A stretch of 64,000 bases of DNA from Lysinibacillus sp. FSL W8-0992. Its GTDB lineage: Bacteria; Bacillota; Bacilli; Bacillales_A; Planococcaceae. Below the pieces are notes generated by a model. It had not been told where the DNA came from, searched no databases, and saw only the letters and a list, made by a program, of their open reading frames with translations. A program made the position numbers and the translations under genes. Positions 34,950 to 42,814 of this stretch are shown one piece after another. Where the stretch lies: contig NZ_JBBOZQ010000001.1 of NCBI RefSeq assembly GCF_038008685.1, positions 2,542,001 to 2,606,000 on the forward strand. The letters are read 5' to 3'. The stretch's first letter is position 1. The number at the start of each line of letters is the position of its first letter.

Positions 34950-37598
34950 ATGACGACTAAATATTCATATAAGCTGAATGTCAATAATCGCTTCGCAGAA
35001 AAGAAGTATATGACATTTACACGTGTAGAGCTAATGGAAATGACCACATTCCAGCTGCGAAATATTTGTTATAAGGAAAAACTCGTGACAGGGCTTATTA
35101 ATACACTAACGAGAGATGAGTTAATCGACAAGATTATAAGATATCGTGGGGCTGAAGAAAACCTTCTTATTAAAGAAAGCAAAGATGGGGGCTTTGAAAG
35201 AGTCGAAGCGGCTATGCAAAACTATTTGAAAACACCGATGTCTGACAATGGTGAAATAAAAATCCCTGCGAAAATGAGCTTATACAGCGGTATGAAAATG
35301 GATAAGCCAGATCAGTATTATGTTGAAACAGGTGGTTTTCTTGTTGAATCAAATGTACTGCTCGTAAATGATCAAATGGATCTTTGCGCCATCCTGAATG
35401 TCATTAAAGATGACCAGCGCCCTAACAAATATTACTTTGTTGCAGATGAAGCATTAGGGATTCAGAAGACAAAAAATAAAAACTACAGCTTTATTTTTTT
35501 AAGAAAGCAAGATTCAGAATATATCTATAAAACTTACTACCAGGAGACCCCACTTCCGCCCATTAACCTTCACTACTATAAAGTACCAATACAAGATTTA
35601 GAGATTAAACAGCTAGAAACAACCAATGCTATTCTTGCTATTGACTTTGGCACGACGAATACAACTGCTGGTGTCTATTTAGAAAGTGATTATGTCTCCT
35701 CACCTTGTAGCCATGATTTATTAAATAACAGAATTCAGCTAAACAGCATCAATTTTGTGCAATTTCCAGACCCGCTACACCAAAATGAATGGATTGAAGT
35801 TGTTCCGACAGTTATGACAGTGGCAGATTGTTCAAATCAAGACCAAGTGAGCTACTACTACGGCTATGAAGCATTAAAAATGATGAAAAAAAATAGCTAT
35901 ACGTCATTAGCAACGAAATTCCAAGGCATTAAACGGTGGGTGAGTAACTATACAAAATCAGAAGAGATAATGGATGCAAACGGCAATACAGCACTTGTGC
36001 CACGAAGCCAAATTTTAAGGGAATTTATGCTTTATATTATTCGAATGGCAGAGCATCAATTTAAATGTCGCTTTGAGCATTTGCATATTTCCAGTCCTGT
36101 AAAGCTGAAAACACAATTTTTAGATATGTTCCAGGCGATTTTACCTGAATACACTATCGAAACAGAGCATGCACTCGATGAAGGGATGGCAGTTCTCTAT
36201 AATACAATCGCCAATCAAATAGAGAATAATAGCTTTTTGGATGAAAAGGAATATAAGGCACTCGTCATTGATTGTGGTGGTGGAACAACAGATCTTTCCT
36301 CCTGTAAGTTCCGAATAGAGGACGGGCATATTTCATACAAAATCGATATTCATACAACCTATGAAAATGGTGATACCAATTTTGGTGGCAACAATATTAC
36401 ATATCGTATTTTCCAATTTATGAAGATTGTTTTTGCAAACTATTATAGCCGAGGGAAAAATGCTTATGACATTGATGCATTAATTGATATTCCAGGCAAG
36501 GATATTTATCGATATGTAGACGATCACGGTGTGGAAGCCGTTTACGAGCAATTTGAAAAAGCTTTTTCAGATGCCGAGTATATTATTCCGACGCGCTTTA
36601 AGGAATATGAAAATCGCACACGTGATGAATATCTACGTGTCCGCAATAATTATTATTTCTTATGGGAAATGGCTGAAGAAATGAAGAAAGAGTTTTTCCG
36701 TAAAACAGGCATTTTACGGAGCCGTTTTTATTCAGAAAACGATCTGCAACAGGACAGTGACTTGAATGTAACGGCAGTTGATCGCTGGTGCCTATCATTA
36801 GTAGAAAACAATCAATTTAAAGATGTTTATGATTATCCGAACGTCTTTTTTAATATTAAAGAAATTAACCATCTAATCAAAGCGGATATTTATGATATTG
36901 TACGAGAGTTTTTGGAAGAGTTTTATGAGAACGGACTACTCAGTGAATATTCAATTATTAAGCTCACAGGCCAATCGTGTAAAATTGATGCTTTTCGCGA
37001 GGCTTTAAAGGAGTTTGTACCAGGACGAAGCATTGAATTTAGACAGAAGGCTGAAAATATTGGGAAAGTGCCAGAGTTAAAGCTAGCCTGCCTAAGAGGG
37101 GCACTTCGCTATTTAAATGCCAAGAAGATAGGCATGATTGAAACAACCGTGACGAATCATGCACCTGTTGTACCTTATGCGGTAAGTGCCTTTACACATA
37201 ATCGTCAGGAAAAATTACTTATTAGTAGCTTAGAAAGACTCAATCAAATTCACGGTACGATTTCCCGTCCATGGGGTGTAACGGAAGTTGAATTTTTCCT
37301 AACTGGCACCGACAATCAAACATCCTATAAATACACGTATGTTAATCGCCATGAAGGGTATGAGCCTGTTTTTTATGACAATATAGCAGCTAATTATCAA
37401 CATAAAATTCCACAGGATGAGACAGATTCCATTATGAATGGAGAAGTAAAATTTTTCGTCTTCGCAGGAGAAGATCACTGGGGTTTCCATGTCGTCCCTG
37501 TAGCTAGAACGGAAGAACAACTATTAATTGGCAAAAAGGAATTCTTTGCCTTTGAAACCGATTTATCAGAGTTGGATTTCTTTGACGGCTTAAAGTAA
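34950..37598 (+). CDS. Hsp70/actin-fold ATPase with N-terminal SAP-like motif
   Basis: 882 residues. Residues about 25-65 (MTTFQLRNICYKEK...TRDELIDKIIRYRG) look like a SAP or Rho-N helix-extension-helix. The ATPase has phosphate 1 ILAIDFGTTNTTAGVYL (about 226), phosphate 2 LVIDCGGGTTDLSS (about 437) and an adenosine-like LTGQSCKIDAFREAL (about 670). A C-terminal domain of about 150 residues follows. No peptide-binding domain of DnaK type is obvious. It resembles SrfB-type large actin-fold proteins. With the J-domain gene it could drive assembly or recycling; no ClpV is present. GGAGGG precedes the ATG. Confidence 0.75.
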   Translation: MTTKYSYKLNVNNRFAEKKYMTFTRVELMEMTTFQLRNICYKEKLVTGLINTLTRDELIDKIIRYRGAEENLLIKESKDGGFERVEAAMQNYLKTPMSDNGEIKIPAKMSLYSGMKMDKPDQYYVETGGFLVESNVLLVNDQMDLCAILNVIKDDQRPNKYYFVADEALGIQKTKNKNYSFIFLRKQDSEYIYKTYYQETPLPPINLHYYKVPIQDLEIKQLETTNAILAIDFGTTNTTAGVYLESDYVSSPCSHDLLNNRIQLNSINFVQFPDPLHQNEWIEVVPTVMTVADCSNQDQVSYYYGYEALKMMKKNSYTSLATKFQGIKRWVSNYTKSEEIMDANGNTALVPRSQILREFMLYIIRMAEHQFKCRFEHLHISSPVKLKTQFLDMFQAILPEYTIETEHALDEGMAVLYNTIANQIENNSFLDEKEYKALVIDCGGGTTDLSSCKFRIEDGHISYKIDIHTTYENGDTNFGGNNITYRIFQFMKIVFANYYSRGKNAYDIDALIDIPGKDIYRYVDDHGVEAVYEQFEKAFSDAEYIIPTRFKEYENRTRDEYLRVRNNYYFLWEMAEEMKKEFFRKTGILRSRFYSENDLQQDSDLNVTAVDRWCLSLVENNQFKDVYDYPNVFFNIKEINHLIKADIYDIVREFLEEFYENGLLSEYSIIKLTGQSCKIDAFREALKEFVPGRSIEFRQKAENIGKVPELKLACLRGALRYLNAKKIGMIETTVTNHAPVVPYAVSAFTHNRQEKLLISSLERLNQIHGTISRPWGVTEVEFFLTGTDNQTSYKYTYVNRHEGYEPVFYDNIAANYQHKIPQDETDSIMNGEVKFFVFAGEDHWGFHVVPVARTEEQLLIGKKEFFAFETDLSELDFFDGLK

Positions 37599-37644
37599 AG
37601 AAAGTGCTCAAAAGTGAAAAACAAGAATAGAGGTGGATGACAGC

Positions 37645-38418
37645 TTGTTTGCCAATCAATATCCACATTTTCAAAAAGGTCGCATTTTAAAGCGAGAAAT
37701 GCTGGAAAATTTACGAGATTACCCAAGAGAGTTTTTAGATATTTATTTCCAAGATTATTCAAATGGCATTATTGCTGGAGTCAATATCATTGTAGCGGAT
37801 ACACTGCTAATCATTTCAAACGGCATTATGAAGCATAATGGCAGACTTTATATGCTAACGAATAGCTTTGAGCTTCCTTATGAAGCAACAGGAAATGAGA
37901 CGATCTTAAAAGTACGATTTGCTGAAGAAGTGAATGACTTAGATTTTAGAAAACACAAATCACAGATTGTCTTAGACGATTCGCTTGAGCTTGCACATAA
38001 TGAGCTAGAATTAGCACGCTTTAAATTAAAGTTAGGTGCTAAACTGCGCTCACAGCATACCGATTTTTTCGACTTTGCCACTGAATTCAACACAGTGAAT
38101 TATCTTCACTGCCAGTATGCAGGCTTACAAAAAAGCACATACCACCCACTTATTTTGCAATATTTTGCACGCGAGCTGTTAAAAAATCGACCATCCAATC
38201 CATATGATATCGCCTTTGCCATGGAGTGCCTAAATCAGGATCGGGTGCAACGGGATGTGATTAATTTCTATATTTGCAATCGGCTAGAGCTAGACGATCA
38301 ATCACTAACGAATAGTCAAATTCATAAATACTTGAACCGTATTTTAATGGAAGCGAAAGGTGGTGGTCGTATGAAAGGACTCAGTCAAGGGCGACCGAAG
38401 CGTGTGATTGTTGACTAG
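37645..38418 (+). CDS. Unrecognised protein, possible TssK-like or tail-tip component
   Basis: About 257 residues. TTG 37645 is preferred, eight bases after GAGGTGG; the GTG at 37633 would overlap that site. The N-terminal half alternates short strands and glycines (FQKGRILKREMLENL...YSNGIIAGVNIIVADTLLIISNGIMKHNGRLYML), the layout of TssK and tail receptor-binding shells. The C-terminal half is helical (SLELAHNELELARFKLKLG; HPLILQYFARELLKNRP). It is far shorter than TssK (about 450 residues). The start and role are uncertain. Confidence 0.45.
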   Translation: MFANQYPHFQKGRILKREMLENLRDYPREFLDIYFQDYSNGIIAGVNIIVADTLLIISNGIMKHNGRLYMLTNSFELPYEATGNETILKVRFAEEVNDLDFRKHKSQIVLDDSLELAHNELELARFKLKLGAKLRSQHTDFFDFATEFNTVNYLHCQYAGLQKSTYHPLILQYFARELLKNRPSNPYDIAFAMECLNQDRVQRDVINFYICNRLELDDQSLTNSQIHKYLNRILMEAKGGGRMKGLSQGRPKRVIVD

Positions 38419-38523
38419 CTAGTAGTCTGCAAGCATTTTTACAGCATTAAATCAGAAGGTTTTTGTCACAACAAAACAACAAAGCATACTCACAATACTT
38501 TAAAAACAAAGGGGGCGAACAAA

Positions 38524-39165
38524 ATGAATTTCATGGATGAAGAAATTATTGAAATGACGAAACACGCAAGGCAAAAGAAACGAACGGAGAACATTGAAAA
38601 CCAATTATTGCAAACGGACGTTGTGAAAGGAATTAAAGCGGGTCAGCTAACGATTGACGATGAAATAATTGAATTTGCAGAGCTTCGTTTTTACGACAAT
38701 CAAATACGGATGTCTATTCCTACAGCCTTTGAAGAGATGGAAACGGATTTAAAAGATATTAAATATCCTTCAAGCCGTAGACCTGATTACATCTATACAA
38801 GTGTAAGTACGTCCATTAACGTCACGATGAAAATAATGGAGCAACAGCTACAAGAAGAGGAATTAGAGGATTTTACAGAAACGATGATGACTATCCTGCA
38901 AAAATTACAGCCAGATGCAGAAATGTTGGATATCGGCATGAAGGAAGTGAATGGACTACAAATTGGCTATTTTGATTTTATTTCGAAGGCACTCGATAAC
39001 AAGATTTATAATTTAATGTTTTTGTTTATAGCAGGCGACAATGTGGCAACAGGTTCAGTTAATTGCTTGAAAAAAGAAATGAATATTTGGCAACCGATTG
39101 CTTATGGCATGTTAGAAACAATCGCAATCGAAAGTAAATCATTAAATGGAGAAGGTGTTGTGTGA
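38524..39165 (+). CDS. DcrB/DUF1795-like protein, putative effector chaperone
   Basis: 213 residues, no signal peptide. The DcrB-like fold appears as RMSIPTAFEEM...YIYTSVSTSINVTMKIME...GLQIGYFDFISKALDNKIYNLMFLF read at about 70-180. In type VI systems, EagR chaperones of this family load Rhs effectors that contain membrane segments; the Rhs effector at 42815 has such a segment, so the same role is proposed. GGGGGCG precedes the ATG. Its stop overlaps the VgrG-like start (TGATG). Confidence 0.75.
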   Translation: MNFMDEEIIEMTKHARQKKRTENIENQLLQTDVVKGIKAGQLTIDDEIIEFAELRFYDNQIRMSIPTAFEEMETDLKDIKYPSSRRPDYIYTSVSTSINVTMKIMEQQLQEEELEDFTETMMTILQKLQPDAEMLDIGMKEVNGLQIGYFDFISKALDNKIYNLMFLFIAGDNVATGSVNCLKKEMNIWQPIAYGMLETIAIESKSLNGEGVV

Positions 39166-40661
39166 TGGCAAAGGAAACAGCTTTGACGTATAAAGATATG
39201 ATTGTGATGCCTTACAATATCCGCGTGAGTGAAATCGAAATGACACAACAAATGAATGAGCATGCAACATTGCGTTTAACAGGCGTCATTCCAGATGAAA
39301 TGGAAGATTCTTACGTTTATATGACTGACGCAGAAACGGCCATTGAAGTACTGCAAATGGATAGTACGGGACAATCGACGCCAATTTTTAATGGACTAGC
39401 ATTGGATGTACAAGTGAAATCGGTAATGGAGACGTATTATTTGGAGGTAAAGGCGGTTTCGCATACGTATGTGTTAGATGTGAAGAAGAAAAACCAAACG
39501 TACCAAAATGCCAAAATGCCCTATACCGAGTTAATAAAGGAATGTATTGCCGATCAACCAGGCGCCGATTTTATGGATCATGTCACAAAAGGCGCTAGTA
39601 TTGGTAACTTTACGATGCAATATTTAGAGACGGACTGGGAGTTTCTAAAACGCATGGCATCGCGATTTCATACAGGCTTAGTGCCAGACGCAGTTCATGG
39701 CGCCGCAAAATTTTACTTTGGCGTACCGTTCCAAGCAGGTGCGGTGCAAAAAATGGATGCAATAAATTACCGAGTTAAAAAAGCAATCGGCAATTTCCTT
39801 ATCTCAAGTAAAAATCATCTCGATAGTATTACCGCTAGTGACTACATGTACTATGAAGTAGAATCGCCGCAACTCTTCAAAATCGGCAATGAAATTACGT
39901 TTCAATCGAAAAAACTATATGTTTTCAAAATTGCCTCCAAGCTTAAAAATGGCTTATTAAAACATATTTATACGCTTACACCTCAGAACGGCTTCAGTGT
40001 TCATACGACTTATAATCAAGCGATTATTGGCGCATCTATTCAAGGAAAAGTCATTGATGTGGCAGGGGACAAAATTCGTATACATGTTGATTTCGATGAG
40101 GGGCAAGAAAAAAATAAGGCTTATTGGTTTCCATACTCAACGATCTATGCATCAGAGGATAACACAGGTTGGTATTTTATGCCGGAGTTATCTGACAATG
40201 TTAGAATCTACTTCCCAAGCAATCGTGAGGATGAAGGAATTGCCATTAGCTCAGTGTCCAAAGCACCACCACAATCTGGGGCAATGTTATCAGCAAGCAA
40301 TCCTTCTAGTCAGGGGGGAGGAGGCGGTGCTTCACCACCAGAAGATAGCCGCCAAGATCCGGGGCGCATGGCTGATCCCGATGTAAAAACCCTTAGAACA
40401 AAGCATGGTAAACAAATTCTACTCGCACCTGATCGCATTGTCATTTCTGGTGGTGGATTAATGATTACACTGATGGATGATAATGGTATTTCAATTATTA
40501 GTGATAAAAATATTAACTTAAAAGCAACAGATAAAGTCGTTATAAATGCCAAGCAAATTATGATAAATGCTAATGAGAAAATTGAGATGACATGTAAAGA
40601 CAATTCAATCAAGATGGAAGACAAAATGGAGATTAAAGGAACTGAAGTACGTGCAAATTAG
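39165..40661 (+). CDS. VgrG-like spike protein (phage late control D plus OB fold)
   Basis: 498 residues. The N-terminal hub domain (about 1-260) has FNGLALDVQVKS, YQNAKMPYTELIKECI, NFTMQYLETDWEFLKRMASRF and FYFGVP, the gpD/VgrG pattern. An OB-fold spike domain follows (IQGKVIDVAGDKIRIHVDFD...WFPYSTIYA...FMPELSDNVRIYFPS, about 285-365). After a Gly-rich linker (about 380-392), a beta-helix tip (ITLMDDNGISIISDKNINLKA...MIEMTCKDNSIKMEDKMEI type repeats) ends the protein. It is a paralogue of the N terminus of the Rhs effector at 42815. ATG 39165 is used instead of GTG 39162. Confidence 0.88.
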   Translation: MAKETALTYKDMIVMPYNIRVSEIEMTQQMNEHATLRLTGVIPDEMEDSYVYMTDAETAIEVLQMDSTGQSTPIFNGLALDVQVKSVMETYYLEVKAVSHTYVLDVKKKNQTYQNAKMPYTELIKECIADQPGADFMDHVTKGASIGNFTMQYLETDWEFLKRMASRFHTGLVPDAVHGAAKFYFGVPFQAGAVQKMDAINYRVKKAIGNFLISSKNHLDSITASDYMYYEVESPQLFKIGNEITFQSKKLYVFKIASKLKNGLLKHIYTLTPQNGFSVHTTYNQAIIGASIQGKVIDVAGDKIRIHVDFDEGQEKNKAYWFPYSTIYASEDNTGWYFMPELSDNVRIYFPSNREDEGIAISSVSKAPPQSGAMLSASNPSSQGGGGGASPPEDSRQDPGRMADPDVKTLRTKHGKQILLAPDRIVISGGGLMITLMDDNGISIISDKNINLKATDKVVINAKQIMINANEKIEMTCKDNSIKMEDKMEIKGTEVRAN

Positions 40662-40676
40662 TGAGGATGTAGATAC

Positions 40677-41774
40677 ATGAAACGAGAAGAAGCATTACAG
40701 CATTTTATGGATGAATGCGTGTCAGTTCATGTTCACCGTTTGCAGGAGAAAGTGGATCGACAGTTTCGCAACGATAAGGAAGTTTTACTTCAACCAATCA
40801 TTCATGCACTTGAACAGCTATTTGCGAATATTCATGAACAGCAAGAACAAGGAAAGTTAGCGCCAGTTGCTTTTATTCATCTATCATTGCTTCGAACATC
40901 ATTACTAGAAAACAAGTTTACGTATGTACTAGAAGCATATGGAGAAACATGGTATTGCAATTGGACACAATGCACAGCACAGTATGAAGCGGATTGGCTT
41001 TGTGAGGCGATGTTCGAATTACAAAAAACGCTTGAGAAAGAAAGAAAACCCTATATTAGCATTCAAGCAGCGGACGTCCGCGTTATTATGCAGCAGACAG
41101 TCTTACTGTTTCATCAATATATTATCCAATTACTACGTTATCTTTTTCGTTATCAACAACAACGCGTCCCTAAACTCCATTTTCAACAAGCGGCGTGCTT
41201 ACGATTTCGAGTCGGTGAATATAAAGGGTTTAGTGAAGATGTCGCGATTATGGACGAACGACAACGAGTAGAAAAAGATGTCTTGTTAACGTTAGAGACA
41301 AAAGAGACGGATCAATCGTATACGTTTGGAAACTATTCAAATCTACCTTTACAGCACAAAGATTTCAATCAGTTGGACTTTTCCTATGCGAATTTCCAAG
41401 ACAGTGATTTAGCAGGAGCTACAATGCAACGAAGTGTTTGCATCGGTACGAATTTTGTAAATGGTCAATTAGCGAATGTGGATTTTTCCTATGCAATGAT
41501 TCAAGATGCTGATTTTCGAAATGCCAATTTAGCAGGTGCTAATTTTACGCATGCGCAAGGAAAAACCTTGAAGTTCTCTCAAAATGAAGTTCCATGTTAT
41601 CTTGGCACTGATTTCAGTTATGCAAATTTAGAACAGGCAAAATTTGAATTTGCTCAAATTGCTGGTGCCAATTTTACAGGTGCTAATTTAAAAGGAGCAA
41701 CATTCTTTCAACGCGATCAAGGAAAGTATCAATTCAGCCAAGCCCAAATACAAGATATTCATTGGATTCAGTAA
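40677..41774 (+). CDS. Pentapeptide-repeat protein, putative adaptor
   Basis: 365 residues. The first 210 residues are helical and unrecognised. From about 220 there are pentapeptide repeats (FNQLDFSYANFQDSDLAGA; NVDFSYAMIQDADFRNANL; TDFSYANLEQAKFEFAQIAG; ANFTGANLKGATFF) that would form a right-handed quadrilateral helix. Pentapeptide-repeat proteins also accompany type VI spikes and Rhs effectors. Located between two spike genes, it may be an effector adaptor. RBS GAGG. Confidence 0.7.
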   Translation: MKREEALQHFMDECVSVHVHRLQEKVDRQFRNDKEVLLQPIIHALEQLFANIHEQQEQGKLAPVAFIHLSLLRTSLLENKFTYVLEAYGETWYCNWTQCTAQYEADWLCEAMFELQKTLEKERKPYISIQAADVRVIMQQTVLLFHQYIIQLLRYLFRYQQQRVPKLHFQQAACLRFRVGEYKGFSEDVAIMDERQRVEKDVLLTLETKETDQSYTFGNYSNLPLQHKDFNQLDFSYANFQDSDLAGATMQRSVCIGTNFVNGQLANVDFSYAMIQDADFRNANLAGANFTHAQGKTLKFSQNEVPCYLGTDFSYANLEQAKFEFAQIAGANFTGANLKGATFFQRDQGKYQFSQAQIQDIHWIQ

Positions 41775-41820
41775 TGTCGTCCGTACGGGAAGATAGGTAT
41801 GAAGTTCACAGGAGGTCAAG

Positions 41821-42318
41821 ATGGAATACTTTATTGTTCGGCAAGATCCCACTATTACAAATCCGATTCTTCCTTTGAAGACAGACCTTAAAGATGATTT
41901 TGTTTGTTCGTCGGTATTTGCAGAAGTAGTGGAAAAAGAGCATGCAGTATATTTGGATTATTTAGAAAAGCCTCGGACAATTGTGTCGGATCAATTAAAA
42001 AAGTTATTCGTAAAATTTGAGGATCACTTAGCATTTACAGCCATCGTATTTACAGATGTGAAAAAAGGGACACAGCGCTTATATTGGCTGATGGACATGG
42101 TGGAGAAAAACTGTATTTCCCAGGAAACGACTTATTATCCAGACGGACGTATAAATGAGCTCGTAATAAACCCTAAAAAGGTTGAATTGGACTGTATTTT
42201 TCAAGTAGATAGTCAAACGGAGCCTTTTACAATCATTAATTTAGATGTTGCAGAAAGTATATTAAGACGACCATTTCTTGGACTTCAATTGCAGCGCGTC
42301 AAACTAGAACGATATTAA
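41821..42318 (+). CDS. Small soluble protein, adaptor or immunity-like
   Basis: 165 residues, no signal or membrane segment (MEYFIVRQDPTITNPILPLK...DYLEKPRTIVSDQLKKLFVKF...AESILRRPFLGLQLQRVKL). The pattern of a fixed-length N-terminal strand, ISxxLKxLF helix and C-terminal RxxxLGLQLxRV resembles immunity/adaptor families near spike genes (DUF1629-like), but I cannot name it firmly. AGGAGGT precedes the ATG. It sits directly upstream of the PAAR-like gene. Confidence 0.6.
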   Translation: MEYFIVRQDPTITNPILPLKTDLKDDFVCSSVFAEVVEKEHAVYLDYLEKPRTIVSDQLKKLFVKFEDHLAFTAIVFTDVKKGTQRLYWLMDMVEKNCISQETTYYPDGRINELVINPKKVELDCIFQVDSQTEPFTIINLDVAESILRRPFLGLQLQRVKLERY

Positions 42319-42384
42319 AAAGCGTTCAAATGGAAATCAAATCAAAAGTGCAATTTGAAACATATACGAAGGGAAGGGTACCGA

Positions 42385-42783
42385 ATGGCTCAAGTTGTAG
42401 AAAATTTGGAGACAGAAGGTTCGGAACAAGAGCAATTTAGTTACGTGGTCCATGGAGCGATTATTTCCTGTGAGCATGGAAGCCACCTAAATTATTTAAA
42501 TTTACCACAGGATCATGGTGTTTATATTAAAGATAAAGCTGTATTGAATGTAGGCGATCGAAACCCCGATAACATCCCCACCTTTGGCGTCTGCTTGAAG
42601 TTACAAAAACCGTGTACGCCCACATGTTCCATCGACTGGATGGAAGGGATGGAAAATGTCAATATCGAGGGCAAGCAAGCACTATTATCCCGTTGTCATA
42701 CGCAATGCTCAGCAGGTGGAGGCAAAATTGATATTGTGCATGATGGGCAAGAGGAATTAGAAATACCGAAACAAGGCTTTTAA
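42385..42783 (+). CDS. DUF4280 PAAR-like spike-tip protein
   Basis: 132 residues. DUF4280 signature: YVVHGAIISCEHGSHLNYL, HGVYIKDKAVLNVGDRNPDNIPTFGVC, CTPTCSIDWMEG, GKQALLSRCHTQCSAGGGKIDIVHDGQ. Cysteines and histidines could bind zinc at the tip, as in PAAR proteins. DUF4280 proteins usually accompany Rhs or VgrG effectors in Gram-positives. ATG 42385 with GGGAAGGG upstream gives the family N terminus; the open frame extends to TTG 42355 without a site. The Rhs effector follows 31 bases later. Confidence 0.88.
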   Translation: MAQVVENLETEGSEQEQFSYVVHGAIISCEHGSHLNYLNLPQDHGVYIKDKAVLNVGDRNPDNIPTFGVCLKLQKPCTPTCSIDWMEGMENVNIEGKQALLSRCHTQCSAGGGKIDIVHDGQEELEIPKQGF

Positions 42784-42814
42784 AAAGAAAGGATGGAGTG
42801 AAAGGAGGTAAGTA

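Noticed and set aside
34950-37598. ClpV or other AAA+ unfoldase
   Set aside because: The motifs are actin/Hsp70 phosphate loops (DFGTTNT, DCGGGTTD), with no Walker A/B or AAA+ arginine finger.
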